Assembly (NCBI GenBank): GCA_035317605.1
Contig: DATHGT010000133.1
Span: 26,437 to 90,436, forward strand
Reading direction: 5' to 3'
Length of the DNA stretch: 64,000 nt
Origin: DATHGT01 sp035317605
GTDB lineage: Bacteria > Methylomirabilota > Methylomirabilia > Rokubacteriales > CSP1-6
Part shown: positions 1 through 9,092 of the stretch, piece by piece
Position numbering within the stretch: the stretch's first letter is position 1
Layout: each line of letters opens with the position of its first letter
The notes under the pieces: model-generated
What the model saw: only the letters and a program-made list of their open reading frames with translations
Databases searched by the model: none
What the model was told of the DNA's origin: nothing
Program-made: the position numbers and the translations under genes

Positions 1-1
1 A

Positions 2-631
2 GGGACGTTCGAAGCCGAACGAGCGAACTTCATGCGCAGCGTCGGGCCGATCCTCGGCCTGCAGATCCTGGCTCTTGCCGTCTTCGGCAGCTATCGCGGA
101 ATCTGGCGTTACACGAGCCTTTCCGACCTTGTCCGTCTGTGCCGCGCGGCGACGGCCGGCGTGGCCGCCAGTGTCCTGTACCTGGTGTTCACCACGCGGT
201 TCGAGACGTTTTCGAGAGCGGTGTTCGTGCTCGACTGGGCCCTCTTGATCCTCCTTCTCGCCGGAAGCCGGGTGGCGTTCCGTCTCCTCGGTGACTGGCT
301 GCGGCCGCGATCGAGAACGTCCCGGCGGGCATTGATCTACGGCGCCGGCGACGGTGGCGCCCTCACCCTGCGTGAGCTGCTGAACAATGCCGGTCTCGCG
401 CGGCGCCCGGTGGGCTTCCTCGACGACGATCGGCACAAGCGAGGCCGGCGGATCTACGGGCTCCCCATCCTGGGTGGGCTCGACCTCGCCGAGGAGATCT
501 TCACGGCCCAGCAGGTCGAAGAGGTGATCGTCGCCTCACAGAAGATCCCGCCCGAACGGCTCGAGCAGCTGAGCGCCCTGTGCACGGCCCGCGGCGTCCT
601 GGTGACGCGGGCGTCGCTGTGGATCCAGTGA
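2..631 (+). CDS. FlaA1/CapD-type polysaccharide biosynthesis protein, C-terminal part (5' cut by window edge)
   Basis: The reading frame is open from base 2, so the true start lies left of the window; the ATG at 32 is internal. The visible part has two or more membrane segments with the YRGIWRY signature typical of FlaA1/CapD proteins, followed by a cytoplasmic Rossmann-like domain beginning near the GAGDGG motif. The protein stops after this domain. The C-terminal dehydratase domain of full FlaA1/CapD enzymes and the sugar-phosphate transferase domain of WbaP-like enzymes are both absent. It may be a stand-alone TM-Rossmann protein, or the tail of a priming transferase that carries this domain at its C-terminus. 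It converges on the glycan operon, whose last gene ends 54 bp away. Family is well supported; specific role is not. Confidence 0.7.
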   Translation, partial: GTFEAERANFMRSVGPILGLQILALAVFGSYRGIWRYTSLSDLVRLCRAATAGVAASVLYLVFTTRFETFSRAVFVLDWALLILLLAGSRVAFRLLGDWLRPRSRTSRRALIYGAGDGGALTLRELLNNAGLARRPVGFLDDDRHKRGRRIYGLPILGGLDLAEEIFTAQQVEEVIVASQKIPPERLEQLSALCTARGVLVTRASLWIQ

Positions 632-685
632 GGGGGCGCCGGCTCCGGCCGTCCGCTCAGGTGGAGGACCGGTCGCAGACCGAGA

Positions 686-1855
686 TCATCTGGACTTCTC
701 GGAGCGCAGCCGCGTATACAGGTCATCGATGTCGGCCAGGAGCCGATCGGCGTTGAGCGCGGGATAGACGCGCTTGCGCCCGGCGCCGCCCATCGCGCGG
801 GCGCGATCAGGATCGGCGAGGAGGCCGACGATGGCGCTCGCGAGGGCACGAGCGTCTCCGGGCGGAGCGAGCCGTCCGCTGATTCCATCCTCGACGAGGT
901 CCGGAACGCCTCCCACGCTGGTCGCGACGACCGGCCGCGCCGCTGCCATGGCCTCGATCAGTGACACCGGCAACCCCTCGTTGCGCGAGGTGAGCGCGAC
1001 GACATCGAGGTCGACGTACACGCGATCCAGGTCTCCGCGCCAGCCGAGAAAATGCACGCGCCCCTCGAGACCAAGCCGCCCGGTCAGCTCCTCCAGTTCT
1101 CGCCGCCGCTCGCCATCGCCCACGATGGCGAACCGGCACTCGGGAACGGTGCGATGGATCTCGGCGGCCGCGGCCAGGAAGAGCTCGTGGGCCTTGATGG
1201 GAACCAGGCGCGCGACGATCCCCACGATCGGGGTGTGCGGCCCGACGGCCAATTCGCGACGGAGTTGACCGCGGAGGCTTTCGCAGCGCAAGAAGGGGTC
1301 GAGGTCGAGGCCCAGGGGTACGGTTTCGAAGCGGGTGGGCGTTCCGATGCCCATGGCCAGCAACTCCTGCCGGACGCGCTCGCTCACCGCCAGGAGTCGG
1401 TGGGTCCGACGGGCCAGCCATCGCTCGATCGCCACGAAGAACCGGGTCGTCGAGGGCGAGAAGTATCCGTGCAGGACGTGGCCGTGGTACGTGTGCACGA
1501 CGGTCGGGACCCGACAGATCAGCGCGGCGATGCGGCCGAGGGTCCCCGCCTTCGCGGTATGGGTGTGGACGATGTCGGGCCGCACCCGGCGCATCAGCCG
1601 CACGAGCTGCGCGAGGGCAACGGCGTCCTGCCCGGCCCTGATGTTTCGTCCGAGAGCGGGAATCATCTCCAACCGATCGAGCCGCTTGGCCTGCAGCTCG
1701 AGAAAGTTGCCCTCGGTCGCCTCCTCCGACCCGGTCACCAGGGTGGAGCTATAGCGGCTCGTGTCGAGGCGCTCGGTGAGGAGCACCGCGTGGAGCGCCG
1801 GTCCGCCGATGTTCAGCCGGGCGATGACCCGCAGGAGGCGGATGCGCTCAGACAC
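686..1855 (-). CDS. GT4-family glycosyltransferase
   Basis: A 389-residue GT-B glycosyltransferase that would add a sugar to the growing lipid-linked repeat unit at the inner face of the cytoplasmic membrane. The N-terminus has the LLRVIARLNIGGPA acceptor-domain motif. The C-terminal half carries VARLVPIKAHE and the EAMAAARPVVATSVGG nucleotide-sugar-binding region of family GT4. The start is a GTG at 1855 that overlaps the end of the upstream asparagine-synthetase-like gene by 8 bases. This is the last gene of the operon. Donor and acceptor cannot be read from sequence. Confidence 0.85.
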   Translation of the reverse strand: MSERIRLLRVIARLNIGGPALHAVLLTERLDTSRYSSTLVTGSEEATEGNFLELQAKRLDRLEMIPALGRNIRAGQDAVALAQLVRLMRRVRPDIVHTHTAKAGTLGRIAALICRVPTVVHTYHGHVLHGYFSPSTTRFFVAIERWLARRTHRLLAVSERVRQELLAMGIGTPTRFETVPLGLDLDPFLRCESLRGQLRRELAVGPHTPIVGIVARLVPIKAHELFLAAAAEIHRTVPECRFAIVGDGERRRELEELTGRLGLEGRVHFLGWRGDLDRVYVDLDVVALTSRNEGLPVSLIEAMAAARPVVATSVGGVPDLVEDGISGRLAPPGDARALASAIVGLLADPDRARAMGGAGRKRVYPALNADRLLADIDDLYTRLRSEKSR

Positions 1856-3764
1856 CGCATGTGTCCGGCGGGCCGACGGGGCAGGGCTGGTCGATGAAGG
1901 TTCGATGCCACAGCTCGAGCATCAGCAGCGCCCACAGCTGGCGGTGCCGGGGCTGCCCCGCCTCGTGGGCCTCGAGCAGCTTGCGCACACCCTCCGGGTC
2001 GAAGTAGCCGCGCTGCCGGGCGCGGGAGTCCAGCAGCACGTCGTGGGTCATTTGACGCAGCTCCTGGCGCAGCCACCGATCGATCGGTACCGCGAATCCC
2101 ATCTTGGCCCGGCCGAGGATGCTCTCGGGGAGCACGCCCCGCATCAGCGCCTTGACCAGGTACTTCTGCGTCGTTCCCCGGAGCTTCATCCGGGAGGGCA
2201 GCGCCGCCGCGAACTCGACGACCCGATGATCGAGGAACGGCGACCGCAGCTCGAGCGAGTTCGCCATGCTGGCGATGTCCATCTTCACGAGGAGGTCGTC
2301 GGGCAGGTAGAGGTGGACGTCGGCCGAGGCCGCCGCCTCGGCGTCGCCGTCGCCATCGGCCGACGCAAAGAGCGCGTCGAGCCGGGCCAGTGGCGTTCCC
2401 CCGGCAACCGCGGACTGGAACGCCGGGGTGCACAGCGCGCGGCGAGTCTCCTCGTCGAACACGACCATCCAGCGTGCGTACCGGCGCGCTCGCTCGAGGC
2501 CGAGGGCCTCGACGAACCGGCGGAGCGCGTGCACGCGCGACTTGGGGTCGGTGTGGGGCAGCCACGAGGCGCCGTGGACCACGCCGGCCAGCAGCGGACG
2601 CGGCAGGGCGTCGGCGAGCCGGCCGAGCCGAGCGGCCTGGTAGCGATCGTAGCCGAGGAAGCTTTCGTCGCCACCGTCGCCGTTCAGGGCGACCGTCACC
2701 AGGCGGCGCGCCATCTGACACACGGCATACGACGGCACCGCGGACGAGTCGGCGAACGGCTCGTTGTAGTGCCAGACCAGCCGCGGCAGCAGCTCGACGG
2801 CATTCGGCCGCACGACCAGCTCGTGGTGGTCGGTGTCGAAGCGCCGGGCCACTTCGCGCGCGTACCGCAGCTCATCGTAATCCGCGTCCTCGAACCCGAT
2901 GGAGAACGTGGTGATCCGTCCCGAGGTGACCTGACGCATGAGGGCGACCACCGTGCTGGAGTCGAGGCCGCCGCTCAGCAGCGCGCCCACGGGGACGTCG
3001 GCGATGAGCCGCAGCCGCACGGCCTCCCGCAACAGCGCCCCCAGTTCCTCGATCAGATGGTCTTCGCGCTCCTCGCGCTTCGGCGAATAGCGGAGCGTCC
3101 AGTAGCGTTCGACGCTCAGCGCGCCCTCGTGAAGACGGAGGTAGTGGGCGGGCGGCAACTTGCGCAGCCCGCGGAACGCCGAGAGCGGCGACGGGACGTA
3201 GCCGTAGGTCAAATAGTGATCGATGGCGGAGGGGTCGGCCTCCGCGGTCACGTCGGGATCCTGAAGGATCGTCTTGGGCTCGGAGCCGAAGACCAGGTGT
3301 TCCCCGTTGAAATGATAGAAGAGCGGCTTCTTACCCAGCCGGTCACGGGCCACGATCAGGCTGCCGTCGCGGGCGTCCCACAGCGCGAGGGCGAACATCC
3401 CCCACAGCCGATCCAGACACTTGATTCCCTCGTCCTCGTAGAGGCGGAGGATCGTCTCGGTATCGCTGTCCGACCGGAAGCGATGACCCCGCCGCTCGAG
3501 GTCGGCGCGGAGGGCCTGGAAGTTGTAGATCTCGCCGTTGAAGACGAGGTGCAGGGACCCGTCGTCGTTGGTCATCGGCTGCCGCGCGCGCGGCGAGAGG
3601 TCGATGATGGCCAGCCGTCGGCTGCCGAGACCGACGTGACCGTTCACCCAGAGACCTTCGTCGTCCGGCCCGCGATGGCGGATCGTGTCGAGCATGCGCT
3701 GGACCAGTCGAGGGTCGACGGGCCGGGAGCGGTCGGTGTAGACCTTACCGGCGATTCCGCACAC
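1848..3764 (-). CDS. AsnB-type glutamine-dependent amidotransferase (copy 1)
   Basis: A 638-residue protein of the glutamine-hydrolysing asparagine synthetase family. The N-terminal MCGIAG gives the Cys2 glutaminase nucleophile, and the C-terminal synthetase domain has the SGGLDSS pyrophosphate loop near residue 266. Family members inside O-antigen and exopolysaccharide loci (for example WbpS of Pseudomonas aeruginosa O6) are thought to amidate uronic-acid carboxyl groups rather than make asparagine. The context here, and a second copy in the same operon, favour that role. Its start overlaps the upstream glycosyltransferase by 20 bases. Full length for the family. Confidence 0.85.
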   Translation of the reverse strand: MCGIAGKVYTDRSRPVDPRLVQRMLDTIRHRGPDDEGLWVNGHVGLGSRRLAIIDLSPRARQPMTNDDGSLHLVFNGEIYNFQALRADLERRGHRFRSDSDTETILRLYEDEGIKCLDRLWGMFALALWDARDGSLIVARDRLGKKPLFYHFNGEHLVFGSEPKTILQDPDVTAEADPSAIDHYLTYGYVPSPLSAFRGLRKLPPAHYLRLHEGALSVERYWTLRYSPKREEREDHLIEELGALLREAVRLRLIADVPVGALLSGGLDSSTVVALMRQVTSGRITTFSIGFEDADYDELRYAREVARRFDTDHHELVVRPNAVELLPRLVWHYNEPFADSSAVPSYAVCQMARRLVTVALNGDGGDESFLGYDRYQAARLGRLADALPRPLLAGVVHGASWLPHTDPKSRVHALRRFVEALGLERARRYARWMVVFDEETRRALCTPAFQSAVAGGTPLARLDALFASADGDGDAEAAASADVHLYLPDDLLVKMDIASMANSLELRSPFLDHRVVEFAAALPSRMKLRGTTQKYLVKALMRGVLPESILGRAKMGFAVPIDRWLRQELRQMTHDVLLDSRARQRGYFDPEGVRKLLEAHEAGQPRHRQLWALLMLELWHRTFIDQPCPVGPPDTCGV

Positions 3765-4944
3765 GGTCGACCGTCTCCTCGTAGACCGCCTCGTATTTGG
3801 CGGCCATGACCGGCAAGGCGAACTGCTGCTCGATGCGCCGGCGGGCCGCGCACCCCAGCCGGAGCCGTTCGTCGTCGTCCTCGAGGAGGGCCAGACAGGC
3901 GTCGGCGAGAGCTCGAGGGTCCCTGGGGGGAATCACGCGGCCCGTGTCCGCGACGAGGGACGCGGAATCCCCGACGTCGGTCACCACGCACGGCACGCCG
4001 CAGGCCATCGCCTCTCCGATCACGTTGGGAAATCCCTCGCCGAGCGAGGACGAGCAGGCCAAGTCGACCGCGGCGTGCACCCGCTGCACGTCGTCGCGGC
4101 GGCCGAGCAAGTGCGCGCGCCCCTGCAGGCCCGCCGCCCGCACCCACCCGGCGAGCTCCCGATTCTCCCCGGTGACGCCGTCACCGCACAGGACGAAGTG
4201 GACGTCCGCCCGCGCCGCCGCGATTCGCCGCGCGGCGTCGACGAACGTTTGGTGGTCCTTGTAGGGGTCGAAGCGGGCGACGAGGCCAACCAGCGGGGTG
4301 CCGGGAGCGAGCGCGAGCTCGCGACGCAGCGCCAGCCGGGAGCCGGGATCCGGCCGGAACGTCGAGACGTCGAACCCCGTCGGGATCACGGTCATCCGGG
4401 GCGCCGGATAGCCGAGCGACGCGTGCAGCTGGCGGCCGGCCTCCGAGTTACAGATGATCTTGCGAGGAACTTTCGAGGACAGCGCGACACAGGCGCGGAC
4501 GGTGAGCCGGGTGAGGCGCGAGGTCCCCTCGGGGACGAGACTTCCCAGCTGCACGTTCCACACGACGGGAATCCGGCCGGCCAGGAGGGTGGCCAGGCCG
4601 CCGATCAAATCCGCGTGGTGCATCCACGTCTGGACGAGGTCGGGACGCCGGCGCCGCAGCAGGCCCGCCAATCGTAGGATTCCGGCGGGGTTCGGACGGC
4701 CCCGCCGCAGCCCGAGCGACTGCACGGGCACCCCCAGCGCGCGAATCCTGTCACCGATGGGACCGATGTTCGTGAGCGAGATCACGTCGCACGCGAAACG
4801 CCGGTGATCGATGGTGCTCAAAAGCTTGTAGAGGTTGACCTCGGCGCCGCCGGTCGACAGCGTGGTGATGACGTGGAGCAGGCGGATCGGCCGCGAGCTC
4901 ATCCCTCGCCGAGGTCTCCCGCGCGTGTCCGGGGCGACGGTCAT
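3745..4944 (-). CDS. GT4-family glycosyltransferase
   Basis: A 399-residue GT-B enzyme. The N-terminal domain has the LLHVITTLSTGGAE motif; the C-terminal domain has VARFDPYKDHQTF and the E-x7-E type segment GEGFPNVIGEAMACGVPCVV. The ATG at 4944 overlaps the Wzy stop as ATGA, which decides the start. A second in-frame ATG 20 codons in, just before the conserved first strand, is a possible alternative. It lies between the polymerase and the first AsnB-like gene, so it probably builds part of the same repeat unit. Linkage unknown. Confidence 0.85.
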   Translation of the reverse strand: MTVAPDTRGRPRRGMSSRPIRLLHVITTLSTGGAEVNLYKLLSTIDHRRFACDVISLTNIGPIGDRIRALGVPVQSLGLRRGRPNPAGILRLAGLLRRRRPDLVQTWMHHADLIGGLATLLAGRIPVVWNVQLGSLVPEGTSRLTRLTVRACVALSSKVPRKIICNSEAGRQLHASLGYPAPRMTVIPTGFDVSTFRPDPGSRLALRRELALAPGTPLVGLVARFDPYKDHQTFVDAARRIAAARADVHFVLCGDGVTGENRELAGWVRAAGLQGRAHLLGRRDDVQRVHAAVDLACSSSLGEGFPNVIGEAMACGVPCVVTDVGDSASLVADTGRVIPPRDPRALADACLALLEDDDERLRLGCAARRRIEQQFALPVMAAKYEAVYEETVDRVRNRR

Positions 4945-6224
4945 GCGCGGGAGCCGGACGGCGTCGGTGCGAGCAGCGTGCTCGTCCCGAGTCGCGCTTC
5001 GGCCCGCTGAGCCCAGACGGACAGGGTCTGCGTCAACAGGGCCAGCATCATGAACCCTGGCGCGCTGCCCCAGCCGTACTCCGAGAAGGCCAGGACCTGC
5101 GTGAGGGTTCCGAACAGCAGCACCGCCATGATTCGCTGCCGTCCACGAGCCGCATCGACGCATCGGGCAAGGTAGGCGAACAACCGGAAGTACGCGACCA
5201 CGGCCACGGCGATGCCCACGACGCCGCCCCGGACATACGCGCCCAAGAGCGCGCCCGCGTCCGTGGCCTCCACCCGCGTGCCCCAGAGCGAGCCTGCGCT
5301 CGCCTGGGCAGTCTCCGCCATCCAGCTGAGGCGCGCCAGCGCAGAACCGGTCTTCGAGAACGCGGTATACACCTCGCCGAGCTGGGCACTCATCTCCGCG
5401 ATGGCGAAGACGATGACTGGGACGTCAGCCAGCAGGACGATACCGATGCCCGCCGCGGTGACGATGAACGGAAGCGCGGCGGCCAGCCGCGTCCGTCGCG
5501 AGAAGATTCGCAGGATCGGCCACAGGGCGGCGGAGGCGAGAATGGACAGCCAGACGGTGCCGGATGCCGCCAGGATCACCACAAACACGGCGATCGGGAG
5601 GGTGGCCCAGAACGACAGGGCGCCACGCGCACCGAGAGCCAGGATGCCCGGGACCAGGAACGAGTAGATGAGCACAGAGGGCTCGGAGGCGAACGACTCG
5701 AATCGCGGAAACTCGTGCCCGGCGATGAAGATGGGGTACGGCTGGAGGAAGCCGAGATAATTGAGCGAGTGCGAGACCTCGACCGGGTCGGCCGAGGTGC
5801 CCGAGGTGTACGACGCATCGAGCGCCGCCGTGATCCCGGGATTGGTGGCGACGGCGACCGCTTGCAAGATCACCATCGACGAGAACACCGCCGCGACGAC
5901 GACGATGCCGCGAACGATGCGCCGGCTGTACGCCGGCCCCAAGCTGTCCACGATCGCGACGAGGACGAGCGCCAGGGCGGCATCCGCGATCCGCTCGACG
6001 GATGCCTCCTTCACGACGTTCGCACAGAAATAGACCGCGGCGAGGACGAACAGCGGCTCCACCAGGAACGAACGGTGGCGCCGCCAGAGCAGCGGCAGCA
6101 ACAGCCCCAGCGGGAGGAGGAGCACGACCTGCAACGATCGTCGATCGCCGATCGCGTTCAGGAATCCGAAGTTTCCAAACGCATAGAAGATGAGGGCGAG
6201 CAGGGACACGTAGAAGGCGGTCAC
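4941..6224 (-). CDS. wzy: O-antigen polymerase-like integral membrane protein (Wzy)
   Basis: A 427-residue, very hydrophobic protein with about ten or more predicted membrane segments and one longer polar stretch between residues 115 and 165, the usual layout of Wzy or O-antigen ligase family proteins. It would polymerise undecaprenyl-linked repeat units on the periplasmic face, with Wzx and Wzz also encoded in the window. The start is a GTG at 6224. Sequence conservation in this family is low, so the call rests on topology, length and position in the locus. A ligase cannot be excluded. Confidence 0.65.
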   Translation of the reverse strand: MTAFYVSLLALIFYAFGNFGFLNAIGDRRSLQVVLLLPLGLLLPLLWRRHRSFLVEPLFVLAAVYFCANVVKEASVERIADAALALVLVAIVDSLGPAYSRRIVRGIVVVAAVFSSMVILQAVAVATNPGITAALDASYTSGTSADPVEVSHSLNYLGFLQPYPIFIAGHEFPRFESFASEPSVLIYSFLVPGILALGARGALSFWATLPIAVFVVILAASGTVWLSILASAALWPILRIFSRRTRLAAALPFIVTAAGIGIVLLADVPVIVFAIAEMSAQLGEVYTAFSKTGSALARLSWMAETAQASAGSLWGTRVEATDAGALLGAYVRGGVVGIAVAVVAYFRLFAYLARCVDAARGRQRIMAVLLFGTLTQVLAFSEYGWGSAPGFMMLALLTQTLSVWAQRAEARLGTSTLLAPTPSGSRA

Positions 6225-6261
6225 CGGCGCCTCCGACCGCAGGGACTCACGACACTCCGGG

Positions 6262-7242
6262 TCACCGCCGGGGCTCCGGCACCCCGCCGGGCATCAGCGT
6301 GGTATCGCCCAGGAACAGACCGAGCTTGGTGGCGATGCCGCGGGAGAGGGCGAACAGGCGCGGGGGCAGAACGAAATGGACGGCATCGATGAGCGCGAAC
6401 AGTGGGAACCCCCGACGGAGCTCGCGCTCGAGCGCGCGCACTCTCGCCCGCCCCCCTCTGGCGATCCGATACTGGAGGTGGAGGAGATACTTGAGATGCC
6501 GCCGACGGCAGGGGCGTGAGAAGCGGCCGGCGTGGCGGAGATAGGCCCGGCGATAACCGCGGTAGATGTCGTCGTACCGCCGGGAGATGCGGTCGCGCAC
6601 CTCGTCGTGGTACGTGGCCAGGTGGTGCTGGAGCACGTGGATGGGGCCGACCTCGCTCATGCGCAGCCAGAAATCCCAGTCCTGGCAGGAGGCCAGGTCG
6701 TCGGTGATCCCGCCGCTCCGCCGAAGCGCGCTCCGGCGGGCCATGGCGAAGGAGAAGCTGCCGCACACGTTCCCCCACTGGAGCTCGTCGAGCGTCACCT
6801 CCGCGGGCGTGCTGGAACGCCTGCCCCCGATCTTCGCGCGGCGGGCGGTGTGCGCACCCTGTCTGACGAACAGGCAGGAGACCGCCACGTGCCGCGCGTG
6901 GGATTGCAGGAAGGAGACTTGACGCGACGTCTTGTCGGGCAACCACTCGTCGTCGTCGTCGAGGAACGCCACGAAATCGGCCGTCGCGCGGGCGATGCCG
7001 ACATTGCGGGCGCGGGCGCCCCCCTGCCGAGCCTCGTGCCGGACGTAACGGAGCTGCAGGTCCGGGTGCGCAGCCGCGAAGGCCTTCACGGTCTCGCCGG
7101 TGGCGTCGGTCGACGCGTCGTCGACCACGATGACCTCGAGCGGCCGGTAGGTCTGACCCACGACGCTCTCCAGGGCGCGGCGCAGGAGCGCCGCGCGGTT
7201 CCTCGTGGGGATCACGATCGAGACCACCGGCGTCGTGGACAT
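6262..7242 (-). CDS. GT2-family glycosyltransferase
   Basis: A 326-residue GT-A enzyme. The N-terminus reads VSIVIPTRNR, followed by EVIVVDDASTD and a metal-binding LDDDDEW segment, the standard GT2 order. The C-terminal third is basic and weakly hydrophobic, which suits a peripheral membrane location. The ATG at 7242 shares one base with the stop codon of the upstream AsnB-like gene (TGATG), indicating translational coupling. It belongs to the repeat-unit assembly set; the transferred sugar is unknown. Confidence 0.87.
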   Translation of the reverse strand: MSTTPVVSIVIPTRNRAALLRRALESVVGQTYRPLEVIVVDDASTDATGETVKAFAAAHPDLQLRYVRHEARQGGARARNVGIARATADFVAFLDDDDEWLPDKTSRQVSFLQSHARHVAVSCLFVRQGAHTARRAKIGGRRSSTPAEVTLDELQWGNVCGSFSFAMARRSALRRSGGITDDLASCQDWDFWLRMSEVGPIHVLQHHLATYHDEVRDRISRRYDDIYRGYRRAYLRHAGRFSRPCRRRHLKYLLHLQYRIARGGRARVRALERELRRGFPLFALIDAVHFVLPPRLFALSRGIATKLGLFLGDTTLMPGGVPEPRR

Positions 7243-9089
7243 CAGGCCGGGACCAGCACCTGGCGCCGCCACTCGGCCAACAGGGTCAGACCGAACAGGA
7301 GGTTGGCGTCACCGGACGCTCCCCGGAGATCCGTCCAGCTCGCCGCGGCCGCCGTCACGTCGATGCGGTCGCGGAGGAATTCGTCGCTCTTCCAGACCCG
7401 GTCCCACGGCTCGTCGCTCTCCCGCGCCGCCTCGGCGAGCCAGTGGCCGACGGGGGCCCCGAATCCGCGCTTGGGGATCGCGAGCACTTCCTTCGGCAGG
7501 AGGTCACCGATGGCCTGCCGGAACAGCCGCTTGGTGGCCCCTCCCGCGACGCGATATCGGTCGGGCAGCGCGAACATCCATTCCACCAGCCGATGGTCGA
7601 GCAGCGGCACCCGGCCTTCCACCGACGCGGCCATCGTCATCTTGTCGAGGAGCGGCAGCAGGTCGCCGGCCAGGTACGTGTGCAGATCGAAATACGTCCG
7701 GCGGCTGACCGCGGTGACCAGCCGCGGATCGTGGAAGATCGGCGACAGCAGAGCGTCCAGTCGCTCGGTCAGGCGCCGCGTCCAGGCCGGGTCCCTCAGC
7801 AGACGACTCATGAGATCGACACGTCCGGAGATCCGGCAGAGGTAGTCGACCACCGGGCTTCGCAGGCGCAGGGCCTGCGCGCTGCCGCCGGCCCCGAGCG
7901 CGAGGCCGGCGAGACGGCGGAGGCCCCGCGGCATCGCCTCGAGACCGCGCCGCCACGCCTGGTCACTATAGCGGGGATAACCCCCGAACACCTCGTCGCC
8001 CCCGGTGCCGTTGAGAATGACGGTGATCCCGTCTTCGCGGGCCAGCCGCGACAGGAGCAGGGTCGGCACCGCCGCGGAATCGCAGACGGGCTCGTCGATG
8101 GAGGCGGCGACCTCGGGCAGCGCGGCGATCGCCGCCTTGGCGTCGAGGAGCAGCTCGCGATGGCGCGCGCCGTGGCGGGCGGCCACCATGCGCGCGGCCG
8201 GCCGCTCGTCGTAGAGGTGTCCCTCGAACCCGACCGAGAAGGTCCGCACCGGCTGGGTCACCTGCTCGGCCATCAGCGCGACCACGGTGCCGCTGTCCAG
8301 TCCGCCGCTGAGGAAGATGCCCAGCGGGACGTCGCTGCGCTGCTGGAGGCGAATCGCGTCGCGCAGCAGCTCCAGCAGGCGCTCCCTCGCCTCTCGCTCG
8401 TCGATCCGAGCGTCGCCGAAGCGCTCGACGTCCCAGTACCGTCGGGTCTCGATGCGGCCGTGTCGGTCGATCTTGAGGTAGTGCGCGGGCGGGAGCTTCC
8501 GGATCCCCTCGACGAGGCAGTCGGGGGCCGGGACGTACATCATGAGCAGGTACATGAGGAACGCGGTCTCGTCGATCGTGCGCCGGCCCGTCAGCTCGAC
8601 GAGCGAGCGCAGCTCGGAGGAGAAGGCGAAGCGTCCGGGCTCGGCGACGTAGAACAGCGGCTTGATGCCGAGCCGGTCGCGGGCCACGAACAGCTCGCGC
8701 TCCCGCCGGTCCCAGACGGCGAACGCGAACATGCCGTTGAGATCGGCGAGACAGGCCGGGCCCCGCTCCTCGTACAGGTGCAGCAGGACCTCGGTGTCGC
8801 TGTGCGTCCGGAACGTGTGCCGGCCGACCAAGTCGGCCCGCAGCTCGAGGAAGTTGTAGATCTCGCCGTTGAACACGATGCAGTAGCGCCCGTCCTCGCT
8901 CTCGATCGGCTGGTGCCCGCCCTTGACGTCGATGATCGAGAGGCGGCGGATGCCGAAGGTCAACCCGCCGTCCGTGAAGCTGCCCTGATCGTCCGGGCCA
9001 CGGTGCACCATCCGGTCCAGCATCGACTGCAGCGCCCGCGTCTCAGGCGGGGCGCCGTCGAACCGGTGGATCCCGGCGATCCCGCACAT
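7242..9089 (-). CDS. AsnB-type glutamine-dependent amidotransferase (copy 2)
   Basis: A 615-residue second member of the asparagine synthetase (glutamine-hydrolysing) family in this operon. The Cys2 nucleophile follows the initiator Met in MCGIAG, and the synthetase loop is SGGLDSG. It is clearly diverged from the copy at 1848-3764, so it is not a recent duplication and probably acts on a different acceptor. It lies between a heparinase-like lyase and a GT2 enzyme; two such amidotransferases fit a glycan with amidated uronic acids. The start is the ATG at 9089, 3 bp after the lyase stop. Confidence 0.85.
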   Translation of the reverse strand: MCGIAGIHRFDGAPPETRALQSMLDRMVHRGPDDQGSFTDGGLTFGIRRLSIIDVKGGHQPIESEDGRYCIVFNGEIYNFLELRADLVGRHTFRTHSDTEVLLHLYEERGPACLADLNGMFAFAVWDRRERELFVARDRLGIKPLFYVAEPGRFAFSSELRSLVELTGRRTIDETAFLMYLLMMYVPAPDCLVEGIRKLPPAHYLKIDRHGRIETRRYWDVERFGDARIDEREARERLLELLRDAIRLQQRSDVPLGIFLSGGLDSGTVVALMAEQVTQPVRTFSVGFEGHLYDERPAARMVAARHGARHRELLLDAKAAIAALPEVAASIDEPVCDSAAVPTLLLSRLAREDGITVILNGTGGDEVFGGYPRYSDQAWRRGLEAMPRGLRRLAGLALGAGGSAQALRLRSPVVDYLCRISGRVDLMSRLLRDPAWTRRLTERLDALLSPIFHDPRLVTAVSRRTYFDLHTYLAGDLLPLLDKMTMAASVEGRVPLLDHRLVEWMFALPDRYRVAGGATKRLFRQAIGDLLPKEVLAIPKRGFGAPVGHWLAEAARESDEPWDRVWKSDEFLRDRIDVTAAAASWTDLRGASGDANLLFGLTLLAEWRRQVLVPA

Positions 9090-9092
9090 GGC

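Noticed and set aside
1761..3809. A 682-codon plus-strand open frame
   Set aside because: Antisense to the AsnB-type gene with intact Cys2 and SGGLDSS motifs; the translated product is rich in Arg, Gly, Val and Glu runs typical of shadow frames.
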